Shown one piece after another: positions 18,748 through 28,058 of a stretch of DNA of 64,000 bases. This DNA is from an uncultured Euryhalocaulis sp. (GTDB taxonomy: Bacteria > Pseudomonadota > Alphaproteobacteria > Caulobacterales > Maricaulaceae). The position numbers and the translations under genes are program-made. The stretch is taken from positions 1 through 64,000 of the forward strand of contig CAJXKJ010000012.1 in assembly GCA_913055605.1 (NCBI GenBank), in the 5' to 3' direction. The stretch's first letter is position 1, and the number at the start of each line of letters is the position of its first letter. The notes under the pieces are model-generated. The model did no database searches and was not told where the DNA came from. It worked only from the letters and a program-made list of their open reading frames with translations.

Positions 18748-19560
18748 TCAGGGCTGTGATTGTTTCGGGTCGACGTCCAGCCGGACGATGCCGGGCGCGC
18801 CGGAAAGCGAGGCCGGATACAAATCCATCACCGCCGGGTCGTGGCCCGGGATGATATGGTTGTTGGACGTGGCCAGCGCCTCGATCTTCGCATAGGCGGC
18901 GAGGTACTCCTCGACATCCTCGACGATGGGGAAGGGGCGCCGCTCGATCCAGTTGCGGTAATAATGCGCGGCGTCGGAGGCCAGCACGACCCAGCCGCGC
19001 TGCGTCTTCACCCGCATCACCTGCAGGCCGGCCGTATGGCCGCCCATATGGTGCAGGGTGATTCCCGGCGCGAATTGCGACTCGCCCTCATGGAAGACGA
19101 CGCGCCCGTCGAACAGCTTGCCAACCATGGCCTGGACGTCCGATGCGCTGAATGCGGCGCGCGCGCCGTGATCGCACATCCGCCTTCCGGTGCAGAACGC
19201 CATTTCCGAATCCTGGACGTGGAATCGCGCCGCCGGGAAGCGGTCCAGATTGCCGGCGTGGTCGTAATGCATATGGCTGAGGACGACGTCGGTCAGTGCG
19301 TCCGGCTGCACGCCCAGCGCCTTGAGCCCATCCTCCACCGGCCGCACCAGCTCCCGCCCGCGGGCCGCGGCGGCCTTGGCGCCGAACCCGGTGTCCAGCA
19401 GGAAGGTCCGGTCTTCGTTGCGGACGACCCAGACGAAATAGTCCATCGGCATGGGGCCGTTATGGGGGTCGCCGTCCAGAAAATTCTCGGCTGCGGTGCG
19501 CTTGTGATGGCCATAGCGCACGGCGTGGACCTCCCACATATCCTCTGGCGCTGCGCTCAT
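18748..19560 (-). CDS. MBL-fold hydrolase, N-acyl homoserine lactonase-like
   Basis: The product is about 270 residues with a complete metallo-beta-lactamase metal site, including the HxHxDH motif in LSHMHYDHAGN, a later HMGGHTAG histidine, ASDAAHYYRN with the bridging Asp, and IIPGHDPAV with the last His. This arrangement matches AHL-lactonase-like enzymes (AiiA/AttM group), though other lactones are possible substrates. ATG 19560 is chosen because GGGGAGGG lies about 9 nt upstream and the protein then begins MSAAPEDMW. It is divergent from the flavoenzyme at 19668, sharing a 107-bp promoter gap. A quorum-quenching role is not shown. Confidence 0.85.
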   Translation of the reverse strand: MSAAPEDMWEVHAVRYGHHKRTAAENFLDGDPHNGPMPMDYFVWVVRNEDRTFLLDTGFGAKAAAARGRELVRPVEDGLKALGVQPDALTDVVLSHMHYDHAGNLDRFPAARFHVQDSEMAFCTGRRMCDHGARAAFSASDVQAMVGKLFDGRVVFHEGESQFAPGITLHHMGGHTAGLQVMRVKTQRGWVVLASDAAHYYRNWIERRPFPIVEDVEEYLAAYAKIEALATSNNHIIPGHDPAVMDLYPASLSGAPGIVRLDVDPKQSQP

Positions 19561-19667
19561 CGGCGTTTTCCCTCCCCTGCGCGCTAGCCAAGCCTGCTTT
19601 GGCGAATAGACTGGCCGCAACAAACCGGCGCGCCGGAAAAGCCATAACAGGGGAGGGAATGGCCGTC

Positions 19668-21236
19668 ATGAGCCAGGCCGATATCGTCGTCATTGGAGCT
19701 GGCCATAACGGCCTCGTCGCGGCCGCCTATCTGGCGGCGGCGGGCAAGAAGGTCGTGGTGCTGGAGCGTAACGCCTGGTTCGGCGGCGGCGTGGTGACGC
19801 GGGAGCTGACCCAGCCCGGCTTCCGCCACGACCAGCACTCGATGAGCCATATCTTCATCCAGGCCAATCCCCTGCTGAAGAATGACGACCTGAAGCTGAA
19901 GGCCAAATACGGCCTGAACTATATCTTCCCCGAATCCCCGATGATGGCGGCGTTCGAGGACGGTTCCACGCTGAAACTCTATCGCGACCCGGAGCGGACC
20001 AAGGCGGAGATCGCCAGATATTCGCCGAAGGACGCCGAGACCTTCATGGCGATGTCGAAACAGGCCGCCGCATGGCTGCCCATGGTCGTAGCCGGCCTGT
20101 ATTCGCCGCCGATGGGCGAGGGCGCGGCCCACGCCATGATGGATTCCAGCCGCGAGGGGCGGGAGCTGTGGCGGACCATCCAGATGTCCAGCCACGACAT
20201 GCTCTGCGACATGTTCGAGAGTCCGCAGGTCCGCTCCATGTTCGCGCGGGTGGCGGGGGAGAATCTGGTTTCCCCGGATGAGAAGAACACCGCCTTTGGC
20301 GCCTATGTCTTCCTGGGCTTCCTGGAGGCCTATGGCTTCGGGATCGCGGAAGGCGGCTCAGGCGCGCTGACCGACGCGCTGGTCGCCTGTATCCGCGACC
20401 ATGGCGGCGAGGTGATTGCCGAGACGGAAGTCGCGCGGGTCGTGATCTCCAACGGCCGGGCCTCCGGCGTGGAGACGGTGGACGGCCGGAAATACGATGC
20501 GAATGATGCGGTGATCGGCGCCATCCACCCGCATCTGCTGGCCGAATATATCGACGGGCTGGACCCGGTCGTGAAGCGCGACGCGGAGGCGACGCACATT
20601 TCCGGCGCGGCCTGCATTACGGTCCACGCCGCGCTGAACGAGCCGCTGCGGCTGAAGGGCGGGGCGGCCCCGGATTCGGTGATGGTGGAGCTGCTGCCGG
20701 ACGGCTACGACACGCTGCGCCGGTCGTTCGACGAAATCCGCTACGCCAATCTGATGCCGTACCCGCTGCTGGGCTTCGGCTCGCTGTCCCAGTTCGACCA
20801 GACCCGCGCGCCGGACGGAAAGGCCGTCCTGCACCTGTGGGACTATGTGCCCTATGAGCGCGCCGACGGCCGCTCCTGGGACGAGGCGAAGGGCGACTAC
20901 GCCCGCGCGATGATCTCCCACATGGAGAAGTTCGTGGAGAATATCGAAGGCAATATCATCGAGGCGCATATCGACAGCCCCGTCGATATGGAGCGCACCT
21001 CGCCCAGCTTCCGCCGCGGCGACCTGCACGGCATCGCGACCTATACCTATCAGTCCGGCTCGCACCGCCCGACGCCGGATCTCGGCCAGTTCACCGTGCC
21101 GGGGCTGGACCGCTTCTATCTGGTCGGTCCGTTCCAGCATCCGGGCGGCGGCGTGTTCGGCGCCGGCCGGGCCACGGCGATGAAGATGTTCGAGGATCTG
21201 GGCATGGACTTCGACAAGAAGGGACGCGTGGCGTGA
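19668..21236 (+). CDS. FAD-dependent oxidoreductase, PYROXD2/phytoene desaturase-like
   Basis: The 522-residue protein has the FAD-binding fingerprint VVIGAGHNGLVAAAY near the N-terminus, the second nucleotide strand VVLERN, and the C-terminal FAD motif in YLVGPFQHPGGGVFGAGR. It belongs to the CrtI/PYROXD2 superfamily, but no carotenoid genes are nearby, so carotenoid desaturation is unlikely. GGGGAGGG before 19659 is too close for the ATG there and about 11 nt from ATG 19668, which gives the usual MSQADIVVIG start. A GTGA overlap couples it to a 72-residue protein. It is probably a dehydrogenase or oxidase in the pathway encoded around it. Confidence 0.85.
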   Translation: MSQADIVVIGAGHNGLVAAAYLAAAGKKVVVLERNAWFGGGVVTRELTQPGFRHDQHSMSHIFIQANPLLKNDDLKLKAKYGLNYIFPESPMMAAFEDGSTLKLYRDPERTKAEIARYSPKDAETFMAMSKQAAAWLPMVVAGLYSPPMGEGAAHAMMDSSREGRELWRTIQMSSHDMLCDMFESPQVRSMFARVAGENLVSPDEKNTAFGAYVFLGFLEAYGFGIAEGGSGALTDALVACIRDHGGEVIAETEVARVVISNGRASGVETVDGRKYDANDAVIGAIHPHLLAEYIDGLDPVVKRDAEATHISGAACITVHAALNEPLRLKGGAAPDSVMVELLPDGYDTLRRSFDEIRYANLMPYPLLGFGSLSQFDQTRAPDGKAVLHLWDYVPYERADGRSWDEAKGDYARAMISHMEKFVENIEGNIIEAHIDSPVDMERTSPSFRRGDLHGIATYTYQSGSHRPTPDLGQFTVPGLDRFYLVGPFQHPGGGVFGAGRATAMKMFEDLGMDFDKKGRVA

Positions 21237-21451
21237 AGCTCTATTCCTCCGACGGCAGCGAACTGATGACCGTCAGCGCCATGGAGCGCGACGGCGACAA
21301 TCTGGTGATCCGGGGCAAGGTGTTCGGCTCCATGCCCATGGCCGCCAAACTGACGCCGGATCAGGCGCGGGAGATGACGAAAATGCTCTCTCCCGGCCTG
21401 ATCTGGTTCATGCTGACCCTGCCCTTCCGGGGGCGGAAGGGTGACGACTGA
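21233..21451 (+). CDS. Small uncharacterised protein coupled to the FAD oxidoreductase
   Basis: This 72-residue soluble protein starts with GTG inside the stop of the flavoenzyme gene (GTGA), so it is translationally coupled. It begins MKLYSSDGSELMTVSA and holds a strand-rich middle (GDNLVIRGKVFGSMPM) followed by a helix (TPDQAREMTKML). I do not recognise a named family. The tight coupling suggests a partner, subunit or chaperone of the oxidoreductase. It ends 10 bp before the stop of the convergent MFS gene. Confidence 0.75.
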   Translation: MKLYSSDGSELMTVSAMERDGDNLVIRGKVFGSMPMAAKLTPDQAREMTKMLSPGLIWFMLTLPFRGRKGDD

Positions 21452-21461
21452 GCGGGTTTCG

Positions 21462-22706
21462 CTAGGCCGCCGCGGCCACGCCGGCCGCGGCGGTCCCGGC
21501 AACCTTGCCCGGGGCGGTCTCCCGAATGCCGAGCGCCAGCACCGAGGCGCCGAGGCACAGCCCCACCAGGATCCAGTTCACGACGCCGAGGCCGAAGGCG
21601 TCCGCCGCCAAGCCGGCCAGCAATGGCCCGCCGACGCCGCCGACCGCCTCGCCCACCGCGATGACGAAGCCCATCGCCGTGGCCAGGAAGGCGGGGGGGA
21701 CCGATTCCGACGGCACGATCGCCATGAACATGGAGAAGGTGCCGGCGAACGCCCAGCCGACGAAGAACGCCACCGCGATCAGGATCACCGAGTCGCCGCC
21801 ATACAGCGCCGCCAGCGGGATCAGCACCGCCGATAGCGGCACGGCCACCATCACCGGCTTGCGCCCGATCTTGTCGGACACCGCCGGCGCCAGGAAACCG
21901 AACGTGGCGGCCGCCAGGCCGAGCATGCCGATCAGCCAGCTCATCGTCGTCGGGCTGAAACCGCCGACCTGCGTCAGATACAGCGGCATGAACGTCCAGG
22001 TGATCAGCATGAAGGCGACCAGCAAAATGGCGATCGCCGTGCAGACCCAGATATTGCGGTTGGTCAGCACGTCCGAAAGGCTCGCTCGCTCCTGCGGTGC
22101 GTTCACGCCGGCGCCGCCAACCGGCTCCTTCACCATCGTCCACATCAGCGCGGCGCAGATCAGACCCGGCACGCCGGCGATATAGAAGGCGTTGCGCCAT
22201 CCGAACGTCTCGGCCAGCGCCACCAGAATGATCGGGGCCAGGAACGTGCCCAGCAGGGCCGCGCCGGTGGTCTGCACCGTGCCCATGGCGACGCCCCGCC
22301 GTTTCTCAGACACTTCCCGCGCAATCAGGCTCTGCGAGATCGGTAGGATGGAGCCCTCGGCAGCGCCCATCAGCAGCCGCGCGCCCAGCAGCATCGCGAA
22401 CGTGGTGGCGAGGCCGGTGAGGAAGGAGCACAGCGAGAAGATCACCGTCGCGGCGACCAGGAACACCTTGCGCTTGCCGGCCCGGTCGGACGCCGCGCCC
22501 ATGATCAGGCCGCTCAGCGCCCAGGTCAGCGACATGGCCGACCCGATCAGGCCGATCTGGGTATTGGTCAGCGGAATTTCCCCGACCACGAACGGGGTCA
22601 GGAAGCTGAAGGCGTTGCGGTCGAAGAAAACGATGCCGAAAGTCAGGCTCAGCAGGGCCACCAGCATGATCTGATAGCCCGCTCCATAGCGGCGCTGCGC
22701 GTCCAT
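21462..22706 (-). CDS. MFS transporter
   Basis: The 414-residue protein has about 12 membrane helices. The MFS loop 2-3 motif is seen in GAASDRAGKRKVF, and a related loop lies between helices 8 and 9 (PAVSDKIGRKPVM). The N-terminal part (FGIVFFDRNAFSFL) resembles anion:cation symporters that take up organic acids. ATG 22706 is preceded by GGGGAGGAC. It lies beside the flavoenzyme and hydrolase genes and could import their substrate. It is divergent from the ABC operon. Confidence 0.87.
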   Translation of the reverse strand: MDAQRRYGAGYQIMLVALLSLTFGIVFFDRNAFSFLTPFVVGEIPLTNTQIGLIGSAMSLTWALSGLIMGAASDRAGKRKVFLVAATVIFSLCSFLTGLATTFAMLLGARLLMGAAEGSILPISQSLIAREVSEKRRGVAMGTVQTTGAALLGTFLAPIILVALAETFGWRNAFYIAGVPGLICAALMWTMVKEPVGGAGVNAPQERASLSDVLTNRNIWVCTAIAILLVAFMLITWTFMPLYLTQVGGFSPTTMSWLIGMLGLAAATFGFLAPAVSDKIGRKPVMVAVPLSAVLIPLAALYGGDSVILIAVAFFVGWAFAGTFSMFMAIVPSESVPPAFLATAMGFVIAVGEAVGGVGGPLLAGLAADAFGLGVVNWILVGLCLGASVLALGIRETAPGKVAGTAAAGVAAAA

Positions 22707-22876
22707 AGTGTCCTCCCCAGGATATGTTTTGCGCGATTTGAGGCGCTTCGGCCCGCGCGCGCAAGTTCCGGTTTTTCCGGGCGGCTCCGAATTTCCTTGC
22801 GGAAATATCGACTTTCAATATTATCGTTTATCAATAATTCGGAGGAGCCGCGTGCATCGCGGTCTGGGGAAACGCC
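22707..22876. promoter_or_regulatory. Divergent promoter region between MFS and ABC genes
   Basis: This 170-bp gap includes an unusually AT-rich stretch (about 22802-22840) in otherwise GC-rich DNA. The stretch carries TATCG at 22806-22810 and 22822-22826, spaced 16 bp. It probably holds the promoter and perhaps the operator of the ABC operon. No regulator gene is adjacent and no clear dyad was found. Confidence 0.4.
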
Positions 22877-23779
<903 letters not shown>

Positions 23780-23792
23780 GGAGGGCCGCGCG

Positions 23793-26700
23793 ATGCTTGG
23801 ACGGTTCGCCGCGTTCGAATTCCGCTACCAGCTTCTGTCGCCGATGTTCGTCGTCGTCACGCTGGCCTTTTTCCTGATCACCTTCGTGCTGCTGGCGGTT
23901 CCCGAGGCGGCCGGGGCGCTCAGCGCCACCGCGCATCTGAATTCGCCGTTCACGATCAGCCTCGTGACGCTGTCGCTCGGCGTCTATGGCATCTTCATTC
24001 CCACCGCCTTCCTGTCCGGCGCGGTGCTGCGCGACCGGCATTTCGGGACCGAGCCGCTGTTCTTCACGCGCCCGGTTTCGGAATTCGGCTATCTGACGGG
24101 GCGCTTCCTGGGCGCTTTCGCGGTCACCTGTCTGGTGTTCGCCGCTGTGCCCCTTGCGGCCTTCCTCGCTTCGCTCGCGCCCTGGATCGACGAAGCGATG
24201 CTGGGGCCGGTCCGGCCGCTGGACTATGTCTACGCTTATGTCGTGCTGGGCGTGCCGAACCTGCTGGTGCCCGGCGCGCTGATGTTCACCGTCGCCAATC
24301 TGACGCGGTCGAACATGCTGACCTATACGGCGGCGCTGGCCTTCTTCCTACTCTATCTGATCGGCTCGCTTCTCACGAGCGAGGCGCAGTACCGCACGCT
24401 GGTCGGCCTTCTCGACCCGTTCGGCGTCATGGCCTTCACGGAGGTCACACGGTACTGGACGCCTGCGGAGATGAACTCCCGCCTGATCCCGCTGGACGGC
24501 CTGTTCCTGTGGAACCGGCTGCTCTGGATCGGCGTCGCGCTGGCTCTGCTGGGGCTGAATATCCGCCTGTTCTCCTTCCGCGCCAGCGGCTGGACGCCCT
24601 GGCGGCGCAAGCAACAGGCCGCGCCGGCGACGCCCGCCCCGGCGCAGTTCGAAATGCCGAAGGTCCAGCCGCAATTCGGCCCGCTGGTCGCCTTCCGCCA
24701 GTTTCTGCTGCGCGTGCGCTACGAAATGGGGCTGATCGTGCGCGGGGTCAGCTTCTGGGTTCTGCTGGCGTTTGGCGTGCTGCTGGTCTGCGTCGTGCTG
24801 TTCAATCTCCAGCTTCTCTACGGCACGCCGGTGCTTCCGGTGACGCGCGTGCTGGCGGAGCTGGCCGCGGCCCAGTTCTCCCTCGTGCCGATGATCGTGC
24901 TGATCTATTTCGCCTCGGAACTGGTCTGGCGCGACCGGATCAACCGGGCTCACGAAATCCTGGACGCAACGCCGACGCCCAGCTGGGCCTTCGTCTTCGC
25001 AAAGCTGGTCGCGATGTGGGCGATGCTGGCGGCGCTGTTCTGCGTCGCCATCGCCACCGCGGTGATCGCCCAGCTCGTCATCGGCGGCGCGCCGGTGGAG
25101 CTGGACCTCTACCTGACCCAGATGCTGCTGATCGGGCCGTACAATCTGTATCTGATCGCGGCGCTGTCGGTGTTCGTTCAGGTGCTGGCCAATAACCGCT
25201 ATCTCGGGATGGCGCTGATGGTCGCCTACATCGTGGTGCGGACCATCATCGGCAATCTGGGCTTCGGCCATAATCTCTATCTGTTCCCCGGAACCTCCGC
25301 CGCGCCCTATTCGGACATGAACGGATACGGCCATTTCCTGGTCGGCCGGTTCTGGTTCGAACTGTACTGGACGCTGTTCGCCGGCATTCTCGTGGCGCTG
25401 ACCTTCGCGCTGTGGAACCGGGGAACGCTCAGCCCGGTCTGGCGGCGTTTCCCGCTTGTGCCGCGCCGGCTGGGCGCGGCGGGGATCGGCGCGGTGGCCG
25501 TGCTGCTGGTCGCCTTCGCCGCAACCGGCGGCTTCATCTTCTACAATACGAACGTCCTGAACCCGTTCTTCATGCCGAGCCAGTTGCGCGACATCTCCGT
25601 GGAGTATGAGGAGCGCTACCGCCAGTACGAGGACGCGACGGAGCCGCGCCTGACAGCCGTCGATGTCGACGTGGACATCTATCCCTATGAGCGCCGCTAC
25701 CGGGCGCGCGGCGTCTATACGGTTAGCAACGCCTCTGACGCGCCGATCGAGACCATGCATGTCGATTACGACTATGCGCTGGACGTGAACGACCAGCAGG
25801 TCGAAGGCGGGCGCCTCGCCGAGGCCGACGACGAATACTCATTCTATACGCTGGCATTCGACACGCCCCTTAAGCCCGGGGAGAGCCGGGACTTCCGCTT
25901 CGACGTCTCGCGCGAATGGCCGGGCTTCACTGGCGGCGGCAATGGCGGCTTCGTGATCTGGAACGGCAGCTTCTTCAACAATTTCCAGGCGCTGCCCCAG
26001 ATCGGCTTCAACCCGCGCAAGATGCTGCAAGACCCGGGCCGTCGGCGCGGGCGCGGCCTCGACGAAATCGACCGCATGCCGAAGCTGGAGGACGAGGACG
26101 CCGCGCGCGAAAATTATATCGCGGCGAACGCGGACTGGCTGGAGTTCCACGCCACGGTCTCCACCACGCCGGACCAGATCGCCATCGCACCCGGTCAGCT
26201 GCAGCGGGAGTGGGAGGAGGACGGGCGGCGCTATTTCGAATACCGGATGCAGTCGCCGATCGTGAACTTCTTTGCCTTCCTGTCAGGCCGCTTCGCGGTG
26301 GAGGAGGCCGAGCGCGATGGCGTGACGCTGCAGGTCTTCTATCACCCCGACCACACTTACAATGTGGAACGGATGGTCGAGGCCATGGGCGACTCGATCG
26401 CCTATTTCTCCGACGCGTTCAGCCCGTTCCAGCATCGCCAGATGCGGATTTTCGAATTCCCGGCCTTCTTCGGACAGTTCGCCCAGTCTTTCCCGAACAC
26501 GGTGCCGTATTCGGAGGGCGCGGGCTTCATCATGGACAACCGCGATCCGGACAAGATCGATTATGTCTACTACATCACCGCGCATGAGACGGCGCATCAG
26601 TGGTGGGCGCACCAGCTGATCGGCGCCAATGTCCAGGGCGCGACGATGCTGTCGGAGACGTTTGCGCAGTACTCCGCGCTGATGCTCATGGAAAAGGAGT

Positions 26701-27452
26701 TCGGCGAGCACCATATCCGCCGCTTCCTGAAGTACGAGCTGGACCGCTATCTCGCCAGCCGGGGAGGGGAGAGGATTGAGGAGCTGCCGCTCTATCGCGT
26801 CGAGAACCAGCAATATATCCACTACCAGAAGGGCTCGCTGGTGATGTACGCGCTGCGTGATTATCTGGGCGAGGCGACGGTCAATCGCGCTCTGTCCCGG
26901 CTGCTGGACGAGCACGCCTACCGCTCCGATCCCTATCCCCGCTCCACCGATTTCCTGGACATTCTGCGGCAGGAGGCCGGGCCGGAGCATGACGGCCTGA
27001 TCGAGGACCTGTTCGAGAAGATCGTCCTGTTCGACCTGCGCGCCACCGACCTGCAGGTCACCGAGCGCCCCGACGGCCGCTTCGACGTCCGCCTGACCGC
27101 AGAGGCGAAGAAACTGGAAGCTGACGGCGAGGGGGAGGAGACCGAGGTCCCGCTCGACTACATGATCGATATCGGCCTGTTCACCGAGCACCCGGACCAG
27201 GCCGGCGCCGGGGACGATCATGTCCTGGTGCTGGAAAAGCGCCGGGTCACCAGCGGAGAGAACGTCTTCACCTTCACCGTGGACGCCGAGCCGGTCGTGG
27301 GCGGGATCGACCCCTATATCAAGCTGATCGACCGCAGTTCGGAGGACAATCTGCGCCGGGTGGATTCCCGCGAGGGCGGAGACGCGGTAGACGGCGGGCA
27401 GAACGCAGACGCGCCCTCGCGCGTTGATGCTGCGCTTCGAAAGGCCGGCTAG
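23793..27452 (+). CDS. ABC permease fused to M1-family aminopeptidase
   Basis: The 1219-residue fusion has an N-terminal half with about 12 membrane helices, organised as two ABC-2-like permease blocks (to about residue 590). The C-terminal half is an M1 gluzincin domain. The zinc site is HETAH (His931, Glu932, His935), with the third ligand Glu955 in SETFAQY 19 residues later, one more than the classical M1 spacing of 18. The peptidase should lie on the outer face of the inner membrane, processing peptides handled by the transporter. This fused class is known from related proteobacteria but its function is poorly defined. The upstream gene supplies the ATPase. Confidence 0.92.
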   Translation: MLGRFAAFEFRYQLLSPMFVVVTLAFFLITFVLLAVPEAAGALSATAHLNSPFTISLVTLSLGVYGIFIPTAFLSGAVLRDRHFGTEPLFFTRPVSEFGYLTGRFLGAFAVTCLVFAAVPLAAFLASLAPWIDEAMLGPVRPLDYVYAYVVLGVPNLLVPGALMFTVANLTRSNMLTYTAALAFFLLYLIGSLLTSEAQYRTLVGLLDPFGVMAFTEVTRYWTPAEMNSRLIPLDGLFLWNRLLWIGVALALLGLNIRLFSFRASGWTPWRRKQQAAPATPAPAQFEMPKVQPQFGPLVAFRQFLLRVRYEMGLIVRGVSFWVLLAFGVLLVCVVLFNLQLLYGTPVLPVTRVLAELAAAQFSLVPMIVLIYFASELVWRDRINRAHEILDATPTPSWAFVFAKLVAMWAMLAALFCVAIATAVIAQLVIGGAPVELDLYLTQMLLIGPYNLYLIAALSVFVQVLANNRYLGMALMVAYIVVRTIIGNLGFGHNLYLFPGTSAAPYSDMNGYGHFLVGRFWFELYWTLFAGILVALTFALWNRGTLSPVWRRFPLVPRRLGAAGIGAVAVLLVAFAATGGFIFYNTNVLNPFFMPSQLRDISVEYEERYRQYEDATEPRLTAVDVDVDIYPYERRYRARGVYTVSNASDAPIETMHVDYDYALDVNDQQVEGGRLAEADDEYSFYTLAFDTPLKPGESRDFRFDVSREWPGFTGGGNGGFVIWNGSFFNNFQALPQIGFNPRKMLQDPGRRRGRGLDEIDRMPKLEDEDAARENYIAANADWLEFHATVSTTPDQIAIAPGQLQREWEEDGRRYFEYRMQSPIVNFFAFLSGRFAVEEAERDGVTLQVFYHPDHTYNVERMVEAMGDSIAYFSDAFSPFQHRQMRIFEFPAFFGQFAQSFPNTVPYSEGAGFIMDNRDPDKIDYVYYITAHETAHQWWAHQLIGANVQGATMLSETFAQYSALMLMEKEFGEHHIRRFLKYELDRYLASRGGERIEELPLYRVENQQYIHYQKGSLVMYALRDYLGEATVNRALSRLLDEHAYRSDPYPRSTDFLDILRQEAGPEHDGLIEDLFEKIVLFDLRATDLQVTERPDGRFDVRLTAEAKKLEADGEGEETEVPLDYMIDIGLFTEHPDQAGAGDDHVLVLEKRRVTSGENVFTFTVDAEPVVGGIDPYIKLIDRSSEDNLRRVDSREGGDAVDGGQNADAPSRVDAALRKAG

Positions 27453-27458
27453 GCGAAC

Positions 27459-28058
27459 ATGGTCCGATCAGACGCACAGTCCCGCACCGGCGGGCGGGGG
27501 CGGCTCCAGAAACTGCGCAATTATGTCTGGCCCAAAATGGGCTGGGCGCGCTACGCGACGTTCCTGCGCAAGCGCGTCCTGCGCATGTCGGCCAGCCCGC
27601 ACGCCATCGCGGCGGGCGTGGCCTCCGGGGCGGCGGTGTCCATGCTGCCGCTGGTCGGCCTGCACTTCATCCTCGGCTTTGTCCTGGCGTTCTTCATGCG
27701 CGGCAATCTGATTGCCGCCGCGGTCGGGACGGCCTGGGGCAATCCGCTGACCTTCCCGATCTTCTATGCGGCCGCCTATGGCGTCGGGGATTTCATCCTG
27801 GACGTTCTGGGCATCAGCCATGGCGAGGGGGAAGGCCGCGCCGCCACCGGCGCCAGTCTCAGCGTCAGCGTGTTCGAGGCGGGTTTCGACGCGCTCTGGC
27901 CGGTGTTCAAGACGATGTTCATCGGCGCGCTGCCGCTGGCCCTCGCGATGTACCTGATCTTCTATTTCGGCGTCCGCTGGCTGGTCCTGCGCTTTCGCGC
28001 CGCCCGCCGCGCCCGCATCGCTGAGCGCCGCCGCCAGCGCCTGGCCGAGGGCGGCTAG
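27459..28058 (+). CDS. DUF2062 membrane protein
   Basis: The 199-residue protein has about three to four hydrophobic segments and the DUF2062 pattern: YVWPKMGWARY, then SPHAIAAGVASGAAVSMLP, the helix LHFILGFVLAFFMRGN, and AWGNPLTFPIFY. The tail is Arg-rich and probably cytoplasmic. Its function is not established. It follows the permease-peptidase gene by 6 bp and may share its transcript. Its stop codon shares the bases CTAG (28055-28058) with the stop of the convergent GH3 gene. Confidence 0.88.
   Translation: MVRSDAQSRTGGRGRLQKLRNYVWPKMGWARYATFLRKRVLRMSASPHAIAAGVASGAAVSMLPLVGLHFILGFVLAFFMRGNLIAAAVGTAWGNPLTFPIFYAAAYGVGDFILDVLGISHGEGEGRAATGASLSVSVFEAGFDALWPVFKTMFIGALPLALAMYLIFYFGVRWLVLRFRAARRARIAERRRQRLAEGG

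Noticed and set aside
19599-19667. Earlier start for the FAD oxidoreductase
   Set aside because: The GGGGAGGG site lies after 19599 and abuts 19659, while ATG 19668 gives the conserved N-terminus just before the FAD fingerprint.
19668-21236. Carotenoid biosynthesis (phytoene desaturase)
   Set aside because: Only superfamily similarity; no crtB, crtY or other carotenoid gene is near and the sequence is closer to PYROXD2-type proteins.
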